Shown here piece by piece: positions 12,346-25,000 of a DNA stretch of 64,000 bases. How positions within the stretch are numbered: the stretch's first letter is position 1; the number at the start of each line of letters is the position of its first letter. The translations under genes were made by a program, and so were the position numbers. Under the pieces are notes generated by a model, which saw nothing but the letters and a program-made list of their open reading frames with translations, was not told the origin of the DNA and made no database searches. Origin of the DNA: Antedon bifida (taxonomy: Eukaryota; Echinodermata; Crinoidea; Comatulida; Antedonidae); assembly GCA_963402885.1 (NCBI GenBank), contig OY727100.1:22725665-22789664 (forward strand), written 5' to 3'.

Positions 12346-13768
12346 TTTTGTCTCGAGTGGTTTAAACTTTAAACATACTGGGAGATTTGAAACTTGAGAA
12401 TGTACTCGAAAGAAAAAAATCAAATTAACCTTTAAAAATATATACATAGCAAAATGTAACTTGTCAATATTGCCGGTGAGTTAATATATAAACCATTAAT
12501 ACCGCCTTGTAGACGTCGACTGTCTGTTACGAACGTGCTCTATGTCATAAGTATATGCTTAGTATCAATTAAAATTAAATACACATATAAAGCATAGCGT
12601 GTATCGGAAATACAGTGCTCATCCCGACACTCCCATGCATGCACACCACCGGAGTCATCATAGATAACTTGTGGTCATGTTCAATGTCATGTTATCATTG
12701 ATGATATTGAAGTTGAAGTCACGTGGTTTTATCAATTTAGACAGCACTTATATATAGTGTATAATAGCACTAAGCCAAAATGTGTTCCTCTATCTCCTCC
12801 TAAACCGTAAGTCCGATATTAGCGCCGTTTGAGCTGGGTCACTTGTTATACAGTGTATTTAGTAAAGCATCTTTAATTTAACGTGGTGTTCACACTCGCC
12901 GCGTACACTGTACGCTCAGGCATGCGCATTGCTGGTAATTGTAAAGTATTCAAAATACAAAGCACGTAGAAAATATCTATATCAAACCTAACCCAATAAA
13001 TGTCAGAATAGGATTTCTACTTGATTTTTAATATACTTTGATGAGATGCATGTTATACAATTCGTGTTATTGACTTTGTATATTGAAATGTGATTCGTTC
13101 CTGAAAAATCATAAAAAATTGATTAAATATCGAATGACTTCTGAAAACATGTCAAAAACACATCTAGCGAACGTAATCTTGGCAGACCTAATCGCCGCTT
13201 AGGTTTTAAAGTATAACGATATAAATAATGATAACTAATGCATTTAAACCTGGCTTACATGTGTAATCTTAAAATAAGTTCATTTAATGCCACATCATAT
13301 GATATTACCCCACCCTATTTGTAATACATTACACATGATAAACACATAATATCCATGATTCTATAAAAGTAACATTCGTGGAAGTGGTTAGTCGTATCCG
13401 ATCATTTGGAACACACCTCACCGCCCGCGATTTTTCTTTTCGTAGGCCTACATAAGCTGAGGACACCTTATGTGAAAGATCCCCGCCCATCCCCCTTCCA
13501 ATCAGCGTTACTACCCATTATTATCATTTTAATTTCGGCCTAGAGTTCCCCTTAACTAGTCAATGGATGTAGGAACCAGAACGACCCGCCGTCCGTCCTC
13601 TATCCCAGCTGCTTATCCCAACAACGTGACTTATACTGACTCAGATCACATACAAGCCACACCGGATGGATGCTACCCCTAGGGAGGTAAACTTTAAGCC
13701 ACACACTCATTGTATTCGAGGTCCACTGGCGAACTTCCATAATTGTATTATTGTGATATGTGTCAGAA

Positions 13769-13814
13769 TATTGATATAACGCTGATATTGATATAACGCT
13801 GATATTGATATAAC
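13769..13814 (+). repeat. 17-bp unit, three copies
   Basis: GATATTGATATAACGCT repeated; the last copy is slightly altered. Confidence 0.9.
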
Positions 13815-13989
13815 GATGCTGATTTTCATAAAACATATTGGTTCAGACTCTAAAAAATGTTGCAAATACGGTTATATTTTGAATATTTTTTTTTACCATA
13901 GTGATGAAATTCACTGTCCTCAAAGGTGGCAATATACTTCGTATGACAAGCATACATGAAAAAGATGCAAAAAAAACCAAAGTATTATT

Positions 13990-14065
13990 ACAAGTCTTTG
14001 AGGGTGGGTGTCATGAGAAAAATCATCGGCCAGTATTTGAACCCAGGACCCTGGGATTGGTAACC
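13990..14065. repeat. Possible tRNA-derived SINE fragment
   Basis: CATGAGAAAAATCATCGGCC then AGTATTTGAACCCAGGACCC resembles the T-arm/B-box half of a tRNA read on the minus strand, and is shared in part with 59,635-59,690. There is no A box or acceptor stem. Confidence 0.3.
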
Positions 14066-14442
14066 GAGTTTACGGAACAAAGCTAAGTTTTAATATCAGA
14101 TTGACTGCCCCAGCTATGACGTTGGAAAGTGCTTTTGGCACGTTGTTGTGTACTAATTCGGTTTAAAAATTTCGTACGGAATAACCGAGTTCATTCACGA
14201 TTGAAGAAGATATATTAACAGAAAATGTGACTAAAATGACAATCTTGTCATCAATGAAGTGGTCATTACATCAACTGGTTGTTACGTATGACGTCATCAT
14301 ATGTAGGCCTATTTATCATAAATTAAGTTAATTAAGAAGGAATTTAATGAACTCATAATTAAAATTGAAAAAAAAAATAAATTTGAAAACATTTCCTGAA
14401 GCAGCTTAGTGTTGTATCCTGTTTACTGTTCATACTCACATT

Positions 14443-14481
14443 AAAGTTCTGTCTACACTATCAAACTTTATGATGATGTGA
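14443..14481. mobile_element. MITE family A, copy A4 (left end only)
   Basis: AAGTTCTGTCTACACTATCA followed by AACTTTATG, then unrelated sequence. Confidence 0.6.
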
Positions 14482-16371
14482 TAGTACTACTGTGTGTTCA
14501 GACACAGCAACGATTGACCGGAAACACGTTGGCAGCTGTTAAATAAATATTAGTACGCATTATAATTTATAATCAAATGTCGATCTGTTTCTTTTTATAG
14601 GTTGAAAGCATTTTTCGTTTAGTCATGCTTTTGGTGACGAAATGAAATCATTTATTTCGTTTCACGTGTGAATAGGCTTTACATAGACCACAGTTTGGCT
14701 TATCGGACTCATCTATTGAATTATTGAACATTGACTGCGTTTTCTCACTCAGGACCGGTGGTGGTATTGAGTGATATAATCCAATTCTTAATTCTATTTG
14801 GAAATTGACTCAGAATAATAATTGTTAATCATGAACTTCTACACCGAATTCTAAATGTCCAGACAGCAATTTGGTTTTTATTTAGGGAAAAACGCCCAGG
14901 AACACCCACTAATAAAAACAAACCGAGCGAAACTACTAAGGGTGTTTCCGAAATATCTCACACGATCGACTGTCTAAAAAGCTGGTGTCGTCATCACGTG
15001 ACGATAGTATAACTCGATTATGATAGACTCCACAAAATGTCGCAACCACCCATCAATAAACAGGTCAGAACTCAGATATTATCGTGGTCTGGACAAGCAA
15101 GTCTAGCAATCCCAGTTACTCACTTCCCATGAGTCAATGCAACCGTTTTGTTTCTTATTGAACAATTACTACCAAAGTTATTGAATTATTTTTAAAACAA
15201 AATGTTTGTATCATCCTTTTAAAAAAAATTCGCATTATCTGATGACAGTTAGTGAATCACCGTCTTAAATATTTCTTAAATTTTGTTATTTTAGATTTAT
15301 TTGTTAGGCGGTTCACTCTCCCGCTTTCTGCTTATTTATTTTGTAGATCCAGCCACGTTATTAATGTACTTGATTTGCCAGTAGATGTATATATTACAAA
15401 AATAGATATATTTTCAACTCTACACAGAATTGAGTTAACGATAATGATTAAAACAAGCCAGAACGGGAAGAATATAAATATTTATTCTAACATAGCCTTC
15501 ACAGCCAAATAAAGAATTAATTTGACACTTTACATGAGAAACTATCATTTCAATGAACCGCTCCTAAATATACTAAACACGCGACTAATATACTACCACA
15601 CGATATCCACATACCACACAACAACACGTACAAGGTACACTTAATACTACAGAAAAAAAGGGAATATTGTTAGTGGTGTGTGTATAACCCACCCAAGAGC
15701 ATGAAAACCGTTAGTCTAAGAGAGGCACTATTTTTAACGTGGGGTTGATTGAAAAAACCTCACATTCCGAAACAGCATGGAAGTATACTTGATGTCAGTC
15801 CTCGAATTTAACTCGAATAATACGTGGACGATATTTGGTAAAGAAGTGTGGTATTGGAGTATTTAATAGTATCGCATCAGCAAAATCGAAACATTTAATA
15901 AGAAAAATAATTTACCTTGCGCGTTTTTCAATATTTTATTCCATCTGGCATAGTTAACAGTATTTGCTTCTTAGGTGGCGGTGACAATGATACAATACAA
16001 TATTTTGCAATGGCTTACAATACAAAGAAAAAACGAATTACCTTGTTCCAACGGCGTTTCGTATACACTAGTTGATAGCAAGTGATATGGTCGATATAAT
16101 GCCAAACGATTTAATAACAAATATAATATAAATCAAAATCACACAAAAATGACGATTTCACAGGTCTACTCAGATATCTAGTTACTCAAACATCTAATTA
16201 CGTCGAATTTTCGACAAATATCCGAGAGACGCGTTGCTACGGCTACACAGCACGCTACCGAATGATTTCGTTCAGTAAATGAACAGCGGTCACAATACAG
16301 CACACTCCTCAACGAATAATTACCCAAGACAACTTTGAAAGAAACTTTTCCCGGGGGATAGTGTCGTAGGT

Positions 16372-16379
16372 TATTTATA
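16372..16379 (-). promoter_or_regulatory. Candidate TATA-box promoter and non-coding first exon (minus)
   Basis: TATAAATA on the minus strand, with G/C-richer sequence about 30 nt downstream. A stop-rich stretch to 16,042 then ends at a good donor, GGAACAAG|GTAATT. This could be a 5' UTR exon (about 16,042-16,345) of a gene whose other exons I cannot find. It may be chance. Confidence 0.25.
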
Positions 16380-16686
16380 CGGATTCATTGACTTCGTGAT
16401 TTTGAGCCGTAGGCACCGTGTAAACACAATGTATACAAACCGTCATAAGGTGTGTTTACATGATATTGAAGTCTCAATGGTATTGGTTCAATGTTGGTTA
16501 GATGTTTTCCGGGATGGCGTGTTGTTTACTTGATATGTGTTGAATTTAACGGCAATATGTTGTCAGTTGTTCCAATTTGTGATATCTTTGACACCTGCAC
16601 CATTTTGATTGAATTTAGTGTAAATAAAAGGGTTTCAAAGAAGGTATGATGACGGATATACGATATGTATCCCCTTTGTACATGTA

Positions 16687-16845
16687 AAGATCTGTCACAT
16701 TATCAAACTTTATGTGACAAAAAAATGTGCCCATATATGGACATGAAGATGTCATATCACTACCGCATTAGGGCATATCACTACCATATTTGGGAACATC
16801 ACACCTTTTTTGTCAAAATAGTGGAGAGTGTAGAGACAGAGCTTT
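16687..16845. mobile_element. MITE family A, copy A5
   Basis: Full length with damaged ends. A family-B MITE begins 13 bp after its right end. Confidence 0.85.
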
Positions 16846-16857
16846 ACAGAAAATAGA

Positions 16858-17016
16858 TGCTTGGTTCCCATTGGATGATGCAGCACAAGGACGTACGTGC
16901 AAGGCAAGTAATTTGACCAATAATCGCAAGCAACAGTTAGTCGCTTCTGATTGGTCAAATTGCCAGCGTTGCGCGTGTTTGTCATTTAACGCAACATCCA
17001 ATGGGAACTAAACTTA
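16858..17016. mobile_element. MITE family B, copy B4
   Basis: GCTTGGTTCCCATTGGATGA ... CATCCAATGGGAACTAAACT. The arms contain TTGACCAATAATCGCAAG and CTTCTGATTGGTCAAATTG. Confidence 0.85.
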
Positions 17017-18044
17017 AACAACTGTACTTTAAGAGTCTTTATTAATAAATGATAGGCCTAATTGATAACAGATTTCTATGATAATAAAGAAATAATAATT
17101 AAATGGAAAATCGTTTTCTCAATGTTTCGTTGTGGTTGGTCAGTTGTCCACAAAGGTTTAATTTTATGATCGGGTGTTTTGGACACGTCACAGTATGTTT
17201 AACATCATCAATTTAGGTTCTCATTTAAAATGAATATTCTACTTATTATACAGTCACTAGACTTACATTTATTTATACAATATTTATACAAAAAGAATAG
17301 TTTCCGCGACCGTTCGAAACAGGTGGATGACGCGACGTTTTACCTGACAGAGCATGCGTGTCAGGATGTCCGGTCGCGCGTTTTTTCGATTGTCTGTCTG
17401 TCACTTGAAAGAAGAAGCTAATTATCTGTGAACACAATTGTGATTTATCACTTGTACGCTCACAAAATACTGCATCTGCTGTTTTATGTCAGAATATTTC
17501 AGTTTGATTGGACACAAATCAATATTTTGTCTAATAATAAAATAAGAAAAAAAATAATGATAGATTTGAAAATGATACCGTAACTTCTTTTAAAACGTTT
17601 TTTTTTGTGTGCAATTTTCAATATAGCAAGATCATCACAGGTGATCCATATTAATAATGTACAGGAGCTCTTTTGGGACAACCCTACTGCCGCTTGTTTG
17701 TTTTTCGTATAATTCAGGTTGTTTTTTTTTCAATTCAGTCAATATTTGACAAGTAACAAGTAATTGCGCGCGGAATACCTAATTATTTCAAAATAAAACA
17801 AAAAAAAAAATCATTAAAAATTACTCTGTTTTATTAACAAATCATTTTGTTTCACTTTTTATAAAAAAAAAAGATGAATACATTTAAATGTATGTTCTGC
17901 AACATAACATTTTAATTAAGTTACAATATTATAAATAGACCTATAGAAATCTTAAATAGTGTTTATTATATTATGTACAATATTTCAACTGCTTGCAAAA
18001 ACACGTAATAAACAGCCACACGCAGGAATCGTATTATTGGTATT
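17017..18044. other. Intergenic, no gene seen
   Basis: A+T-rich with many A or T homopolymer runs; nothing further recognised. Confidence 0.6.
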
Positions 18045-18207
18045 AAAGCGTGGTTCCCACTAGCGACGCAACGCGAGGACGTACGCGCAACGCAAGCGAG
18101 TTGACCAATGACAAGCCACTGTTCGAATAATCCATCGCTTGTGATTGGACAAATCACTTACGTTGCGTTACGTCATTGCGTTGCGTCGCTAGTGGGAACC
18201 AAGCTTA
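18045..18207. mobile_element. MITE family B, copy B5 (best preserved)
   Basis: TGGTTCCCACTAGCGACGCA ... TGCGTCGCTAGTGGGAACCA: 20-nt ends perfectly inverted, with long complementary arms. Confidence 0.92.
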
Positions 18208-18436
18208 ACTACCGTATGGATTACAATTTGTAGGCCTAAATATGAGGGTTGATGTCGTAGGAAAGAGTTTAAAGAAACCCTTGCAGTGAAACGAATTCAT
18301 TGACTTTCGGCGTAGGATGCTAGACCCACCCTCTAGTTATGTTATACCTATGAAACGCCATGTGTGTCAAACTATTTTACCACCGCCTGTAACCTAGACT
18401 AGAACTGCGCATAAACAGTAAAGAGAGGAAGTTGTG

Positions 18437-18442
18437 TTTATT
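18437..18442 (-). terminator. Candidate poly(A) signal of the multi-Kazal gene
   Basis: AATAAA on the minus strand, about 620 nt beyond the stop codon at 19058. It is the nearest canonical hexamer I see. The 3' UTR would then run across the G/C-run and repeat-rich stretch at 18.6-18.9 kb. Confidence 0.25.
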
Positions 18443-18599
18443 GTAGGTTGCGCATTAATATGCAGTGAATAGCTACAGACGCAGCAGAATTTGAAGTGGT
18501 GAGCTGAAGATGCGGGTATGAGTTGGGAGTAAAGTGGAGTACATCAATACATCAGTAGGACAGTGGCTGTGGAACTAGGTACACTATTCGAAAATAGTA

Positions 18600-18745
18600 G
18601 GGGATCGTCTCCCGGTGTGCAGATCTGATAGGCGCTGCACTGCTGGCTGCCGTGGGTCCGTGGAGGGCCTAATCCGAATTTCCTCAGTTTCCAGTTAAGC
18701 TTGAGGACAAATATAAATAACTTTACCTTTACCTTTACGTCACAG
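18600..18745. repeat. Possible 3' end of a retroelement with TTTACC tail
   Basis: G/C-rich segment ending ACTTTACCTTTACCTTTACG. Short tandem tails of this kind are typical of LINE/SINE 3' ends. The class is not determined. Confidence 0.3.
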
Positions 18746-19057
18746 AGAGATTTGGTCTGAACGAACGAACGACTTGTTATCGTCGATAAGAAGGGAACAA
18801 GAGGATTCAGAGAGGGTGGGAGAGGGGGGAGGGGGGGGGGGGTGTGCAGAGAGAGAACTTCGCATTCGACGACGACGAAACAGTTACACCGCCTGTTCAT
18901 CGTCGTGCCCTTTCTTTTACATGATTTCGCATTCTGTTCATGTCTCTCTGGTTTCTTCATTGTATTTCATCTGCTTGTGACGTAACAATTATTAAAATGC
19001 ATTATCTTAAAAAAGAGATTGCTGGTGATGACCTGTGACCTCTGAAGACACGTGACG

Positions 19058-22000
19058 TCAAGGTTTACAACGTCCAATATAATCTAATCCAATATTGCGA
19101 TTGTCGCCCCAACAGCTGTCAAACCTGAGTGCGCATTCGTCCTGATACGTGGTACCAACGTCTGAACAAACCTCACCAGCTAATGCAAACTCGATTGGAC
19201 AATGAAATGTTGATAAACACTCTATCATTGAGAACTCTGAAGAAAGGAAGACAATACGATAGTTTAGCATTTACATTGTTGTAAAAATGAAGTTAATTAA
19301 GAGGATGAGCACATCAGATCAACGATGTATATAAGATACGTGTATGGCGAACTGCATTCCATAGACCAACGTAGTACATGCGCGCGCGTTCGGAAGTAGG
19401 CTAAAGCTTGGTTTCCACTATAGACCAACGCAATTACGTAAAGCCGACGCAAGTAAATTGACCAATCATAAGCGATGATCCATCCGCTTGTGATTGGTCA
19501 ATTCGCTCGCGTACTTGCGTTGCGTCCTATTGGGAATACTGCTATACTTGTGTATACTGCGTTTAACGCGCGTTTACACTGCTGCACGTAGTGTATAACA
19601 GGTTGTGTGGCTTGAAAACGTTACGCTTTTACGGCGTGAAAATGTACAAATTGGAACACTTACTCATTTTGGTTGTTTGTGGTTGGTCAGGTGGACACGG
19701 TCCCTCGTTTAATTGTTGTAAATTATAATCAAGAGACCGGCACGCTTCACGGAACAGGTCACATTGATTACTGTAACTTTTTCCGTCACTTCCGCAAACT
19801 GCTCCCGAGTTTCGTAAACTTTTGTGACATTTCTTCATCATCATGCAGCAATTTCTACCATCATCTGTATAACATGAATGTACAACATAAATGTATTGCA
19901 CCCACCCCGGCGGCGCGATTACGGACACTGACACTCTGTTCAACCCTATTTAGACACTTTGTTGGGTCCAGAAACTGAATCCCATTGAAAGGGTTGTTCT
20001 CTCTGTATGTCTGCAGGACTAGCACAGCACTAGAGGAGAACACTAGACTTGCCCCAAGTCTGTATTTATTGTCTTTTTTATGTTAGTCCGCCAGTCGACG
20101 TTTCGATTTCTGTCTGAATATACAAAGTTCACAAGCTCATATGAAACGCCATATGTGCCAAAATATTTTCTTTTTACTAATATTAAGTCAAAACTCCGTC
20201 TGGAACCCAGCAGACTAGGAGAGCACTAGTCTTATCTTTCTATATAAGATCATTCTAATACGTATGTCGAGATCAGCATTACGACAACGTTATCTGGATA
20301 ATAATTGTTTTGAAATAGCATATGACATCTCGTGTTCTCTCGTGTGCGATGCAAATCAAATGTCGACATTCAATTCGGCCAGGCACACGTACGCCAGAGG
20401 AATCGCATTTTACTCAGCGTTATACCCCCATCGATGCTTCTCCTTTGGGCGCTGTTCAGTTCCGTTACTGATACCATACACACTTACCAAGCCTGCAGCG
20501 TGCGTCGCATAACTGACGTATTGATGGCCGTTTACACTGGATCTTCTTCAGTTCACATGCGTTCTTATACGTCACCATGTTGCTACCACAAACCGGGCTG
20601 TCCCACGATGGACAGTCCACTTCGCAGGGATCTACAAGATTTAGAGTTTTATTTATTATATGGTAATATTTTTTTTTATCTATGAGCTGATTTAGCACCC
20701 CAAAAAAAACCATTTAAACGTTATATACTGTATTATCTCAATCTCGTTTTCTCGGGTTGTTCTCGTTGGAAACGTGACGATATAGTTTGGCCAAAAAAAA
20801 AAAAAAAGTGTGCAGTAACAGTAGGCCTATCTTATATTATGAGCATCGTAGACAGTTATTGTACCTCCTGAGGGCGTGCGCCTAAATTAAATAATGAAAA
20901 TCATACTTTTCATCGTTGCAATTTCATCGGTTTACTATTAAATCTTGATTCCCACTAGGACATAACGAAATGACGTAATCGCAACGCGAGTTGACCAACC
21001 ACAGTTCGAATAATCCATCGCTTGTGATTGGTCAATTTACTTGCGTTGCGCGTGTATCTGTTCCGGGGAAACCTAACCTCGAAACACCCTGTTCTTTTCC
21101 TCACCTTCTTCGATTCGATCTCTTTGAATGGATAAGTCTGTAATGAGAAAAGGTGGCATTGTCATATCGCCTTCTCCTGGTAGATTATTATCGTAGCGAT
21201 TCCTCACGACGTCTGGAAACAGCTTTCTCGGTTTTGTAGGCCCTTTTTCTGACACTTTCTTACAAGAACCTTTGTGCGCCATATGTAGAGGCGATCCATG
21301 CTCACGGCAAGATTTCCGCGCAAGCGCACACTGGTTCCCGTATGTGCGACCATCACTGCCGCAGACTGAGCCAGTTTTCTTTAACTTATTTGGGCATCTT
21401 CTTCTGATGTCACAACAATGTTGGCCGTTAACTAAAACAAACAAATAAACCAAAGGATTACATATAAGCCTGCTTTCATACTTTCAACTGCTGACGTACC
21501 AACTAAGCTATAGCAAATCTTTGTTATATTAATATCGTTATTTCCTGTGGAAAAAACAACTAAGACGCATGTACTTTTCTAAGCGAATCATTTCATCAAT
21601 AAAATAACCTAAATCTATATAACTATACTCACCAACTTTACATTCACCGTCGCATGTTTTCCCGCGCTTTTCATCAACGCAGACGATCTTTTTGTTGGTT
21701 TCTTGGTCTTTTATTACTTGAGAAGATTCGTCACATTTGCCATATCTAACTTTGACCAATGTCGAGCCTGCTGTCTGACATGACCTGCGCGCCAATACGC
21801 ACAAATTATCATAGCTTAAACCGTCTGATCCACACACGTGACCACTCGTTGAAAAAGTTTGCGGACAACCAGAATCGATGATGTCACAGCAATGTACACC
21901 ACTTACTGTATAATTATAAATTTAAACAAAATCAAATGTTATTTGGGCCTAATAACTCATCATTGATTGATGATTTCATTAATAGCTTTTTTTAAATGCA

Positions 22001-25000
22001 TTGTGGGATATCTAGTCACTCTCTATAGAGTCGAAAAGAAGCACAGTAGATGGAAATATAAATACGCATGCGCATAAAACAAATAATTAATGACCAAACT
22101 AATTGAAACAGTTTTCAAATGAGTGTCATAAATGTCTTACCAAATTTACACTCGGCCATGCAGTCTTTTCCTAAAACTGTATCTTGACAATGTGAAATGT
22201 TATTAATATTATTATTTATAGAAACTGTTGTCCCCATAACTGTTGTATTTACTGTCATTTCAGATACATTTTGTGTACTCGTCGTTGGTGACGTCAGTTG
22301 TCGGATCGTTGATGTTGTGGAAACAGCAGATCCTTCGGTAGATATTGTTGGCGATGATGAAGTTGATTCTAGTCGAAGAAACACCGGTGATTGAGTAGAA
22401 TTGTTCCCAAGTTTGATGACGTTTGAAGTGTCTTCTTCACATGCACCGTTGGTGAGTTTTTGAAGTGTTGACCAAATAGTCCTACATATTTTTCTAGCAA
22501 GTTCACACATATTTATGTAAGTTTGCAAGTCTGTCCCACAAACCGGTCCAGTTTCTTTAAACTCGTCAGGACATCGTTGTCGAATGTCGCAGCAGTGAAC
22601 GCCACTAACTAAAAGATAAGATTGGTAAATTCAATTGAGGCCTATGAAAAAAAAGGTTGCTATGTGTAAAACACAGAGTGGTTCTATTTCCGAGAGCGCA
22701 CGGGATATATGTAGACGTAAACTAATTTGGCAGGACAGCGGGCGCAAGTTACAGCTCGATTCGTCGCTTGTGATTGGACATTATTCTGAAGTTTGTTGTT
22801 GCTGTACACCATGTATGTTTAGTTTTGAGGACAATCAAAGTATATTGATAGAAACATCAGAACTAAATATACGTTGTGTACCGCAAATCAACACATTGAT
22901 TTCGCCATGCAAACCTTCAAACAGAATGTTGTTTAAACTTTTTTACCTGATTTACATTCTCCCGGGCAGTATTTACCACTTATCGTATCGTTACAGTAAA
23001 CTCCCGCGTCAGTCGATAGAGGTAACGATACTTCTTCCGTTCTAGAATATACTGGACTCGTAGTTCGATATCCACTTTGACTTTTAATTGTATAAGGCAC
23101 TCTAGTTTTAGTTCTAAGCATTCTATAAACTGTTGTAGAAGATAGTGTTGTTCCAATATCAGTATATCCCCCTAACGGTGTATGTTGCTGTGTAGGGGTC
23201 GTCGGATCCGTTTGAGGTAAAGTCTCAAGGTTTGTTTCTTCGTTTCGAGTTTTACAAGCACCCATGTAGGAATGTCTTAATTCAGATTCTAGAGTTCGAC
23301 ATGCTTTTCGCGAAAGCGTGCAAAGATTGGAATATGTTATGTTATCACTGCCGCAAACTGGGCCACTTTCTATCAAAGACGATAGACATGCTTCTTGCAT
23401 AATGTTACAACAGTCAACCCCATGAACTGTAATAAAAAGAAGAACATGCAAAGAATTGAAACGAAGCAAGTTTGGAATAAAAAAAAATCTAATGCTTAAC
23501 GCAGTGAAAAGTTAGTACAAACATCATGCTGGAAAATACTGATACTGTAGGCGCGCCTACTCGGTAATTTAAATAGCGCCCTCTATAGATTGTGAAAAGT
23601 TTTTTATCTGTTTTTCATACTTACCAAATTTGCATTCGCCAGAACACTTCTTGCCGAGTTCCGGGTCGTAACAATTTATCTTTTCGGTAACAGATTCTTC
23701 ATTTCCCGTTGGACTCGTCTGTTTTACTGACATTGATGTAGGCCTAGCCTCCTGTGACTTGCATTTTCCGTCGTAATCCTTTTCAATGAGCAAACCTGCT
23801 GTTCGACAAGTTTTCTTTGCAAGTTCACATTGGTTGACGTATGACACGCCATCAGTGCCACAGACGTGACCACTGTCTTTAAACACTTGTGGACATCTTG
23901 TACGTATGTCGCAGCAGTGAACGTCATTTACTGAATAAAACATTTTGGGAGAAAAATATGACCTTATTTGAAACTGAATACACATAGAAAATAACATGAC
24001 GTCAGTAGTCCCATCGTAATTTTCATCACCTTTGAGGAGGACTGAAGCTTGGTTCCCATGTAAATGCAACGAAAGTAACTCGATAAATCATAAGCGATGA
24101 ATTATCAACATGTAACCAAACTTTACTAAATCAAAGTAGAAATATGTTATACTCGATGAGCCATGCGCTTTGGATTCGTCACCGTGATTGGTCAATCAAT
24201 TACTCACCTGTTTTGCATTCACCGGAACATTGCTTCCCAAGTTTCTCGTCGATACAAAACGCTTCTGACGTCACTAGCCTAGGAAGTTGCGTTGTTACCA
24301 CCAGGTCACTACATTTACTTTCTCCTCTACGAAAGATAAAACATTTAACATAAAAGTTTAGTTCAAAATGTATTATTTTTATCCTGTATGAGTAAATCTT
24401 TGGTTATAACAGTCAGTGATGGCGCTAGTTACACTCCGTTATGCGTGAGTGATTTCCGAATGACGTAATGCATAAACGGGCGAATAGAGAGCAAGATTGT
24501 ATTCGTGGTCGAGTCCACTGTGAATACAGGAGCCTGGTAATGCTTCATAATTGTAAAACAGATCAGCAAATAAAGTACGAATACATTTAGCTGTTGTCGT
24601 TGTTTTGTACGCCAGAAGAGTAAATATATAACCGGGTCCACACCTTCCTCCTCAGCGTGGAGAATAGGCCTACCATCATCATCAAGTCGCCATTGTCATT
24701 TACCTTGTTTTTTTATTAAAATATCTCAGAAAGTATGAGACAGTTTTACTCACTTAATTTTCAATCCTTTCTCTTTACATATTGCAACCGCCAATAGACA
24801 TAGGTTTGGATATGTGACGCCGTTCGTGCCGCAAACCGGTCCTGACGATCTAAATCGCTTTGGACATTTTCTTTTAATATTGCAGCAACTGTGTCCTTTC
24901 ACTAGAAAAGGGAAAAATGATAATTACTTGGATTGGGTATAAATAAATGAAGCATGACAGAAATGACTGACATAAAAATGGCCTTGAAATCATAATTAGA

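Larger units (their letters stand above)
9692..16686. other. Gene-poor 7-kb stretch
   Basis: Besides MITE fragments, small tandem repeats and the weak promoter-like site at 16,372, I see no exon. Several short ORFs (for example 15,252-15,512 plus) are A+T-driven and lack motifs. Confidence 0.5.

Noticed and set aside
15252..15512. 86-codon plus-strand ORF
   Set aside because: Low-complexity, A+T-driven composition. No motif, no splice context and no repeat-class similarity that I can recognise.
18544..18960. 138-codon minus-strand ORF with Pro-rich stretch
   Set aside because: It spans a G-run, a TTTACC tail and repeat-like sequence just beyond the Kazal gene stop. There is no domain or exon signal.
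22668..22800. Another family-B MITE
   Set aside because: Only the CGCTTGTGATTGG word and loose similarity remain; the ends cannot be placed.
22197..23045. Plus-strand ORFs in the Kazal region
   Set aside because: Antisense shadows of Kazal exons 6 and 7.
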